From contig JAUTXW010003816.1 in NCBI GenBank assembly GCA_030620095.1, forward strand, positions 558,001 to 622,000: 64,000 nt of DNA, read 5' to 3'. The stretch's first letter is position 1. Each line of letters starts with the position of its first letter. The notes under the pieces are model-generated. The model was not told where the DNA came from and did not search any database. It worked only from the letters and a program-made list of their open reading frames with translations. Below are positions 55,511 to 64,000 of this stretch, one piece after another. Both the position numbers and the translations under genes were made by a program. This stretch comes from Kuschelorhynchus macadamiae (taxonomy: Eukaryota > Arthropoda > Insecta > Coleoptera > Curculionidae).

Positions 55511-57467
55511 TTAGCATGTTTCCCTCATACACTCATTTGAAGTGGTTGACGACTCAGAAGGCGAAGTGTACGGGATGGGTGTTTGAAAGGCAGTGCCGTA
55601 CGATGAAGGAGCAGAGTATGTTCCCATATCTGCATCAGATAAAATGTTTGAGATCGCTCTTTTGACGTGCGCAAGAGTTTTTGGATCATATTTTCGCAGT
55701 ACATTCGCCAATTATGACCTTCAGAACTTCCTGCATCATCTATGAGTCTACGTCTTGCTCTGTTGCCTTTCTTTTGGTTCCAGTTCTCTTCGTCTTGCTG
55801 GTACCTGGAGCACGAAAGGTAGTCCTTTGAGGCTCGTGCTGCTGTGACGCAGCAGATGTAGTAGCTGCAGTAGCTATAGATGTAGAAGCTGTAGCAGCTG
55901 TAGATGTAGAAGCTGCAAGCGTGAGCGAAGGCGAACTTGGCTCTGTAGAAACTTCTGTTTCAGATTGTTCCTAAAACAAAAATAATTATAAAATATTACA
56001 TAATACAGTGCGTCCGTAAAGTATAGAATAAAATTCATAAAATGTACAGGATGGATTTTTGCCAAAAAAACCTCGGACTCGTTGATTCTGTTTTTTGTTT
56101 GCGCATGTTTCCACCTAAATGCACTGTATAAACAGTTTATACGCTAATTTTAATAATGAAAGCCTTATTTACTTTGTTTCTGTTTTTAGGTAACATCTAC
56201 TACAGAAGAGTGGCTTCAGGTCTCCGCCGAATTTGAAAGAAAATGGCAATTTCCTCGCGCACTCGTGGCTATGGATGGAAAATGTTACAAGCACCTATTC
56301 ATTCAGGAACTGAATACTACAACTATAAACATTTTTTTAGCATTGTGCTTTTTGCGTTAGTCGACGCTGACTATAATTTCATTTATGTTGATGTAGGATC
56401 CCAAGGGCGGATATCGGACGGCGGTGTATTTAAAAATACGACATTGTACAAGAAATTAGAGGGGAGCGAATTAAAAATTCCTCACCCAGAGGTCCTGCAA
56501 GTTCCGTATCCTGTAGAAGTGCCATATTATATATTGGGTGACAAAGCGTTTGGATTCAATGAATATACGATCAAACCATTTGATGGAAATCCCGAGCCTC
56601 GTTCAGTGGAACGTGTGTTTAATTACCGTCATTCTAGAGCTCGCCGCGTCGTCGAGAATGCGTTTGGGGTCCTGAGTTCAGTATTTCGGGTATTGAGGAA
56701 ACCCATGCTTTTTGAACCAGAAATAGCAACTAAAGTTATATTAACCAAAATATATTTACACAACTTTCTTTACAAACGTACTTCGCGTGGAGCATACACA
56801 CCGCCTGGAAGTTTTGATACTGAACAAGATGGCGGGATTATAAATGGTAGATGGCGCAACGATGGACCAATGACATCGTTGATGCCAATCCGTAATATTC
56901 CGCGAAGACCATCGAAACACCACACGAACGTCCGTTTACATATAGCTAACCATTTTATTTTGAATGACCCATTGCCATGGCAAGAAGACTATTAAAAATC
57001 TACTTACCTCACTCTCTGTTGTCTCTGTATTCACGGTTTCCCTTGGGTTGTCTTTATCAGATAAGAAATAAAAATATTTGTAGGCGAACCATTTAGACTC
57101 GTACACATCCTCGCTACCTGTAACCAATAATTATTGTAATTAAAAATTAATAATAAGTTTATTCCAATGTATTTGAAAATAATAAAAAATTAATAATTAG
57201 TTTAATTCAGTGTATGTATTTCAAAACAATAAAATATCACTTACTGGATCCAGTGACTCTGCTTTTGTTCTCCCTGGACCTCTCGCTCCTGTAGGAACCC
57301 ATCAATGTTTTCATTTTCGCTTTTAACACAGCGACAGGGTACTGCATTGTTGCACTCATTTTCTTCCATGCATCCTCTCTCTTCATTTTGTTATGGTGAA
57401 GCTTATCTTTGGCATCCCATAAAAATCGGGACGTTTGGTAAAATTGAATTAGGCGTATTTGGTTCAT
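55511..57467 (-). pseudogene. MADF-domain protein of Harbinger copy 2, truncated
   Basis: Exon 1 (57245-57467) keeps the MADF domain (RLIQFYQTSRFLWD) with a shortened start; exon 2 is at about 57008-57118; exon 3 (about 55970 down to 55511) has an internal deletion near 55712 and loses the end of the protein. Same architecture as copy 1. Confidence 0.8.
56190..56995 (+). pseudogene. Harbinger transposase of copy 2, C-terminal exon, frameshifted
   Basis: After an acceptor TTTTTAG the exon begins like copy 1 (EFERKWQFPRALVAMDGK), then loses bases near 56277 and resumes in another frame with MLQAPIHSGTEYYNYKHFFS. It continues through DVGSQGRISDGGVF and VVENAFGVLSSVFRVL to the stop at 56995. Here the Gly codon that is a stop in copy 1 is intact, so the two copies decayed independently. 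Confidence 0.85.
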
Positions 57468-57680
57468 TTTGGCGCGAAAAACACACGATACACGTGCACA
57501 CTGGCAGCAACACGAAAGGCGAAACTCTTTGATGCGCGATCCAAAACCGACTGGCGCTGGCTCACTTCGAAATATACTCGCGAAAGAAGTTTCGGGGTGA
57601 GTACGGTCTAAACGAGACGAAGTTTCGCGGTGAGTACGAAGTCTAAACGAGGCGAAGTTTCGCGCAGTGACAACGGGGCT

Positions 57681-58500
57681 TAAGGCAAAGTTCATGGGGT
57701 CATCAGGAGTACGACGATATGAGTCAACACTAAAAAACCAACAAAACATCGGGAATCTCAATTAAAGAAGGATCAAAATCGTTCAACTTTCGAAATACAA
57801 CGGAGGGCATTTCACCCTTACCTAATTTCAAGAGCCATTTTGAAAATGAGCAACCCAAGGTGCAGTCGTAAGAAGTTGTGGCAGGAATAGCCTGCGACGC
57901 TGCCAATTTCGATCTTATATTTTTTCTCAACGTCGAAGTCGTCATATTGTTCCAAAGTTCCGACTTAATTAAACTGACTTAAATGATTTGAGAGGCGTCA
58001 GTGGGACAACCAGCATAGGACTGAGATAGAGGTAAAATTTGTCGGAAATTTCTGAAAACAACACATTTTTCTCCAAATGGATTCGACAGCTATACGATTA
58101 CTCATTGGCGCTTCGTCGCATATAATCAAATCCGCGTTGCATAAGTAAGCAGACATCTCGTGTTCTACAGGCCAACCTATGATAATTTGTGAATTAAGTG
58201 ATATCGATACTCGAAAACTTTTGTGAATGGTCTGTCTGTTAATCAAAAGATTAGCGGCAAGACCGGTCCACGCAACCGCAACTGTTATCATCTTCATCTC
58301 AATCATGAGATGATCTATAATGGTGTTGTATAAATAGGTTTTGCCTGTATCTTCTGCGCAATCTAAATAAAGACGTTAGTTGGTAAGGGTGTAGGATAAC
58401 TTATGAGACAATTTGGTCATACATTAAGATATGTTTAAAATGTATACCACATTGTAAACTGCAATTACAACATAGTGAAGATAAAACAAAATATTTATTT
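57681..58500 (-). pseudogene. Helitron helicase fragment, fourth copy
   Basis: Matches 50518-51240: FSKWLLKLGKGEMPS with IEIPDVLLV (57730-57945) and GLAANLLINRQTIHKSF with LIICDEAPMSNRIAVES (57998-58306). The Walker B tryptophan position reads Cys. It follows the right end of Harbinger copy 2 exactly as in copy 1, so the whole block was duplicated after the Harbinger insertion. Confidence 0.75.
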
Positions 58501-59660
58501 AAAGATTTATTTAGAGACAAATTTAGGTACAATAAATGACTATCTGCTACAGTCGTTTACTGCAAGTGGGTGTTCTCGTAATTATGGAAATAAATTAAGT
58601 AATTTAAATTAAAACCAGCATGATGTATATCAATCAAAGAATGAGGGTAAGATTCTCCCAATATTCAATTTTATGTCTCACGTAAGTGAAATAATACAGA
58701 AAAAAACACCTGTATCTCTCAAATTCTGAACGTAGAGTATACACCCTGCCAATGTTACTTACAAGTTATGCTGTATTTACATTGTATGTCTAGGCCAAGC
58801 CTTCAACATCCAATATTCAATTTAAGAATGTATAAAACAGCATATAAGGAACATGAAAATGTAAGTTTTAGAAAACTTTAATGATTTATGAGGAAATAAT
58901 ATGATTTAAAATACATTAAAATATCAAAATAACATTTGAAATTATGCCATATCTAAATACCAAAACTCATATTTCAATAAAATTTACGAAAAATGACAAA
59001 AATATTCACATTTATCATTTCCTCATATTAAGATAACTCGTTTAAATTAAAAATCAAGCAAATTTAATGGATGATTACTTACATTTCTATGAGTAAAAAA
59101 CTAAAAACGAGAAACCAAATTGAAATTAAACAGAACAACTCACCTGCGTGACGGAGAAGTGCCTTTCATTTTTCAGGGTCAGAAAATGTAAACTTGGCCT
59201 GTCAAAATCAATAACTCTCAAAGATCGGTAAAAAAAACTATCAATAAAAGAAATCTATTTGCCATCAATTCTGTCCCATAAGTACTGTATTGCGGTTACA
59301 GAAACTTACCCTCGATCGATATATCGCGAAACTAGGAAGCTTCACGTACCAGATTGACCGAGAGATGGCACCACGAATATTAAAAAGGAATACATTTCCA
59401 AATGAAATTTAATTATAACAAAACGACTGTTTATCTCGTTATAATAAATTGGAACAAAATGGCGTCTAATAAAAATTTTGAAAAAAACAATATATATGTG
59501 TTTTCAAATAACCATGTACTGAACTAAATTGGTTCACACTTCACTATTCTTAATAAACGGAAATATTCATAAGAAGGGTAGGTCCGGGCAATTAGTCATT
59601 CAACAATTGGGAAAAATTTTAAAAATAGTCGGCGGATAATAGGTGAGAATCAGAAACCAA
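58500..59660. other. AT-rich stretch, partly paralogous to 51380-51530
   Basis: 58500-58670 matches 51370-51530. From about 58672 the sequence departs and has no recognised gene up to the Harbinger fragment at 59670. The paralogy resumes at about 60137, so 58672-60136 looks like an insertion. Confidence 0.6.
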
Positions 59661-59669
59661 AAATGAGCG

Positions 59670-60050
59670 GGTCGTTATTTCATAATTACAAAATTTACTT
59701 TTCAGTAGGTTTGTTAGCAATTGCTGTTTCTAATTACGAACTTATTTACATTGATGTTGATGCTTTTGGAAATGACTCAGTATTGCTATATTTGAGAAAT
59801 CAGATTTTTACAGAAAACTGGAAAACAATGAATTAAATATCCCTAAAAGCAAGGAACAGAAATGCCAAATATGCCATATGTCGTCATAGGCGATGGAGCT
59901 TTTTCACTTTCGAAAAATATGAACCTTTTAGCGGAAAAGTACTATCAGAAAAGAAAAGAATTTTTAACTACAAACTGTCACGTGCGCGTAAAAATATAGA
60001 AAGTGCGTTTCGAATTCATTAAACATGTTGCGCACTACATATTTTTGTAT
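59670..60050 (+). pseudogene. Decayed Harbinger transposase fragment
   Basis: Broken frames encode FHNYKIYFSVGLLAIAVSNY, YIDVDAFGNDS, MPYVVIGDGAFSLSKN and KESAFRI-like residues, following the order of the DDE_4 domain. Much more diverged than copies 1 and 2, so it is from a different, older family. Confidence 0.65.
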
Positions 60051-60406
60051 GAAGGAGGGCGGATTCAGGATGTATTAAATATATAAGGACTTTCTGATAA
60101 AAAAATAACGATTCAAAAATCTCGAGGCCACCAATTTAATACACACAAGCTAGAAATATGTTAGCCGACTATTATTTTTCTGATGCCGGAAAAGTGTCTT
60201 GGCAAAATAAATATATGTAAAGTATATTTATTTTTTAACTAAATGTTTGTTTTCGTTACACCTGCACGTATAGTAGAAAATAAAACGTGTTCATAAAGTA
60301 TTATACGCATTAAATATTATTAATATGTTATACAGAGTGGGACAAATCAAACTAGCACACATTTGGAATCATGATAACTTTTATATTAATTGACATATTT
60401 AAATGA

Positions 60407-60716
60407 ACTTTGAGTATGTTCTTGCTAGATACATTCTGAGTTGCTATTAGATATAAGACTACTGTTTACGCTGATTACTGACAACAAATATTGAACACTT
60501 GTATACTTTGAAAACTGCTTTATTTCTTTAAATACTACGTGACACTTGAAACGACGCATCAGTTGTCGACCATATTTTAATAGAGAGAGTCAGATATATT
60601 TGATTTTTATTTAGGAAGTAAATTTTAGCTTAGTTGCCGGTTCTAACTGAATTTCATAAAAAATATAAAAAGTCTATTTGTTACAATTCACGAATAAGGC
60701 AAAATTGGCCTTAACA
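60407..60716 (-). repeat. Probable 3' LTR of the BEL/Pao element
   Basis: Read on the minus strand the LTR would begin TGTTAAGGCC at 60716, directly after a purine-rich tract (AAGGCGGCCGGA), and would run to about 60407, where sequence shared with 51708-51781 begins. The right-hand partner LTR lies outside the window, so this is inferred from position. Confidence 0.5.
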
Positions 60717-60756
60717 TTCCGGCCGCCTTGAAATATTATTTTCAATATTGCTCACT

Positions 60757-63700
60757 TTAGTCATTTTCGCCTTCAAAGGGCAAAGGACACAATTTGGACA
60801 AGGGACGCTTGTAAATACCTTTGTTAAACTTAACTGTTGCAACACGCACAACACCATCACAACCTGGATGCAGTTCTTGAATCCTTCCGATCGGCCACTT
60901 CATTGGAGGGGTTGTATCGTCGCTTACTAATACAACTGAACCATTTTTGATATGACAATTTTCAGGTTGCTTCCATTTATTCCTGACATTTAGCTCACTC
61001 AGGTATTCTTGATGCCATCTCTTCCAGAAATGCTGTATGATTTGCTGTAGCCTTTGATAACGTTTAAGGCGATTCTCGGGAACATCCAGATAACATTTTT
61101 CTGGGAGTGCAGATAAATTTCTTCCGGTCAAGAAATCAGCTGGCGTGAGGGGATTAAGGTGATCAGTAGATAGGGAAAGTGGACAAATAGGACGTGAATT
61201 GAGTATTCCCTCAATTTGAACAAGGACTGTGGTAAATTCTTCATAACAGAGATACGCTTCTCCAACGATTCGCTTAAAATGAAATTTGAAGCTTTTCACC
61301 CCAGCTTCCCATATACTGCCAAAGTTTGGAGCGCGAGCAGGAATGAAATGCCACGGGATACCTTGTTCTGATACCTACCTGATAATGAAAATCTTCCTCT
61401 TTAGCCTGTACACAAACAAAGTCATATAGTTGTTTCAGCTCACGATCTGCTCCGACAAAGGTTTTACCGTTATCACTGTATATATTTGCAGGCTTGCCTC
61501 GACGACCGATAAATCACTTAAAGGCTGCCAAAAAACAAGACGTTGTGAGATCAAAAACAACTTCAAAATGAATTGCCCTTGTGGCAAGGCAAATAAAAAT
61601 ACACACATAGCCTTTTACTAATTTCGCTCCTCTCGTAGTGCGATCCTTTAGCATAAAAGGACCTGCAAAGTCACTACCTGTATTTATAAAAGGTAAGTAC
61701 TGATTTACCCTGGATTCTGGAAGTTCACCCATAATATATTTACTTGTTTTCGGGTTAACCTTAAAACATGTTACGCAGTTTCGAACTTGACTTCTCCCTG
61801 AAACGGGCCAATATTTTTCCCGAATTGCTGACAATAAAAGTGTAGGTCCACAGTGCAACAACCTTTGATGTTCGCCAATTAAAATACGACTTAGTTTATG
61901 ACTTTTTGGTAATATTATCGGGTGCCTTTTGTCAAAACCGTGATTTGATTTTTGCAACCTACCTCCTACTCTTATTATGTTATTACTCATAAATGGATTT
62001 AAAGCTAACAAAGTAGATTTTTTACTTAAAGGTAAGTTGGCACTTAATCTCTGATATTCAGCAGAAAAAACTTCCATTTGTGCTAATTTAATTAATTCCA
62101 TCATAGCGATTTCTCATTCGTCGATCGATAATAAACCTACTCTTTTTTCTACTTGGTTTTTCTTATGTCGAATATTCCATAGAAAACGAAGACAATAACC
62201 GAAAACTCTTTTAAGTTTACTTATACTCGAATACCTAGAAAATATATCAAAATTTTCAAATACTGTCATTGTAACTATCGATTTTTGTTCCGGTATGTCA
62301 GAATTATTACACAACGGGATCGTTTTAAAAGTGCTATCAAAAAGCCATTCTGGTCCTGACCACCAAAGTTTATTCCCAATTAAGTGAATCACCGAACAAC
62401 CTCGTGAAATTAAATCCGCAGGATTACTTTCAGATCTTACGTGGTACCAGTCCCTGACATCGGTAAGTTGCTGTATTTCACTCACACGATTGGCTACGAA
62501 AGTTTTCCACTTATTGGGCGACGCTTGTATCCAAGCGATTGTAATTTGCGAATCTGACCAAAAGAAAAGTGTCAAATTTAATATTCATATACTGAATTAC
62601 CCTGTGTGCCAAATTGGCAAGTAACAGTGCAGCACTTAGTTCTAGTCTGGGTAAAGTTATTTGCTTGATAGGCGCAACTCGAGATTTCGAACAAAGCAAC
62701 GTTGTACTATATTTACCGTTTTCATCAATGCACCGGATATAGATGCAACAACCATATGCCCGTTCACTGGCATCTCCGAAACCATGCAACTCTATAGTTT
62801 TATAATTTGATGAAATTACCTTTCTAGGAATATTTATAAAATGTACATATGGTAAACTATTTTTAAATATTAGCCAATTAGATTTGATGTCATGAGGCAC
62901 ATCATCCTCCCATCCTATTTTGGCCTCCCAGAGACTTTGAATCAAAAGTTTTGCAACAACTATGATAGGACTGATGAGCCCCAAAGGATCATAGATCTGA
63001 GAAATCATTGACAGAATACTACGCTTTGTGATAATTTGGGATTGGGAAGTATTTATGTTTACAGAAAACTGGATGTTATCTGAACATGCATTCCAAAAAA
63101 TTCCTAAGGTTTTATTTGGCTCATTAAACTTTTCACACAACTGTGTTTTATTGCACAACCACTTTCTCAACTCTAGACCTGCAGTCGATAAAATACTAGA
63201 AACTTCAGATTGTAATTTTAGTAACTGCTCCTCTGTGTGAGCATCTTCTAAATAATCGTCCATATAGAATGACGTGCTTATAGAAGAACTAGCCTCCGGA
63301 TAGGCTTCGCTATTTTCTATCGCTAATTGTGTCAAACATCGCACAGCAAGGTACGGCGCAGATGTTGTCCCGTAAGTTACGGTATTAAGTTGAAATATTT
63401 TAAGTTCATCTGACGGCTTCGACCTCCAAAATATACGCTGAAAACATTTTTGATTTTCGTCAACTAATATCATACGATACATTTTGGAGATGTCCTGCAA
63501 TCATGACGTACTCGTGTTTTCTAAATCGTAAAACAATAGCTAATAATTCATCTTGTATTGTAGGTCCTTTGTTTTGGACATCATTTAACGAAAGTTCGGT
63601 ATCTGTCTTCATAGAGGCCTTAAATACAACTCGCAGCTTTGTCGTCGTACTATCCTCACGTATCACCGCATGATGAGGCATATAATAAGATACACCCGCA

Positions 63701-64000
63701 CTTTCATTCTCATCTTTTACCTCTGTCATATGACCCATTTCTAAATACTCATTCATACATTTCACGTCGACATTCATGCATAGTTCCCAATGTATCCTGA
63801 ATTTTAATAATTGCCGTAGATCCATCCTTATTCTTAAATCCGATTTTTTGTCTAATCTCGATTCTTGCGCATAAAAACATTGTAAAGCTTTTTCTTTAGA
63901 CGAGAAAGTTCATCACAAGAATAAATTTTAACCCTAGTTTTATTTTTTTATCTTGGACACCGCATTGCCTACACCTGACACACGAAAATTGCCATAATTT
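60757..64000 (-). pseudogene. pol: BEL/Pao retrotransposon pol (RT, RNase H, integrase, DUF5641)
   Basis: Reads leftward from beyond the window edge: MNEYLEMGHMTEV and LRVVFKASMKT (63460-63825), reverse transcriptase with FYMDDYLEDAHTEE and LISPIIVVAKLLIQSLW, RNase H-like FGDASERAYGCCIY and FFWSDSQITIAWIQ, the integrase zinc region and core (RVGGRLQKS, CVTCFKVNPKTS, GSDFAGPF, SDNGKTF), and a C-terminal DUF5641 block (PADFLTGR, WHQEYLSEL, VLVSDD, WPIGRIQELHPGCDGVVR). Breaks include frame changes near 63480, 62565 and 61375 and in-frame stops near 62114 and 61514. Defective copy. Confidence 0.92.

Larger units (their letters stand above)
55500..57680. mobile_element. PIF/Harbinger element, copy 2, truncated
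   Basis: Closely similar to 48290-50517 of copy 1. The right end at 57680 (GACAACGGGGCT followed by TAA) is preserved. The left end is cut at about 55515 within exon 3 of the MADF gene, so the transposase N-terminal half and the left terminal repeat are absent. A different sequence (CTTCCGGCGGTGTCTCCC...) lies at the junction. Confidence 0.85.

Overview
The window looks like arthropod, most likely insect, nuclear DNA. It is AT-rich, carries (TA)n and (CA)n microsatellites, uses GT-AG introns, and is packed with insect-type transposable elements: mariner with long inverted arms, pogo, piggyBac, Transib, Harbinger, Helitron, Gypsy and BEL/Pao. I recognise no single-copy host gene, rRNA or tRNA. 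Almost everything is a mobile element, and most are nested inside one another.

Layout. 1-2757: remnant of a mariner-like element running off the left edge. 2773-3206: (TA)n tracts around a 64-bp hairpin. 3638-4419: decayed Gypsy. 4430-6600 and 9410-10250: a degenerate satellite-like array split by a pogo element (6604-9405). 10260-11168 and 50518-58500: fragments of a Helitron helicase, several times duplicated. A PIF/Harbinger element sits inside the Helitron (11169-50517, TAA target duplication) and is itself opened at 11570/47971 by a 36.4-kb stack flanked by GTTG. Inside the stack, from left to right, are: unrecognised backbone X; a piggyBac (11976-22816, TTAA) containing a Gypsy element (about 13981-19308) and a Transib element (19430-22806, CGACG); a Polinton (23554-39921, AACAAG); and two mariners (40437-43073 and 44904-47264, TA). 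A second Harbinger copy lies at about 55500-57680. A BEL/Pao retrotransposon runs from about 60407 off the right edge.

The most notable unit is the Polinton/Maverick-type, virus-like element at 23554-39921 (16,368 bp). It has 1.23-kb terminal inverted repeats with 5'-AG...CT-3' ends and a perfect 6-bp target duplication. It encodes a chromodomain integrase, an FtsK/HerA-type packaging ATPase, a parvovirus-type phospholipase A2 domain, a basic core-like protein, an adenain-like protease, a penton-type capsid protein, a double-jelly-roll-type major capsid protein and a nucleotidyltransferase-like protein, plus several small cysteine-motif and unknown proteins next to the repeats. Leftward genes (integrase, ATPase) and rightward genes (virion proteins) diverge from about 28.95 kb. 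I could not find the protein-primed DNA polymerase B that normally defines this group. The element therefore looks like a virion-forming, integrating unit with no recognisable replicase. Most of its frames are open. Two look broken or recoded (the protease N-terminus, and the gene at 27.0-28.2 kb). One gene is clearly spliced, with a microsatellite and a triplicated 151-bp repeat in its intron.

Relative ages follow from the nesting: Helitron first, then Harbinger, then the GTTG-flanked insertion X, then piggyBac, the mariners and the Polinton; Gypsy and Transib came after piggyBac. All family names come from reading motifs and termini by eye; no database search was possible.
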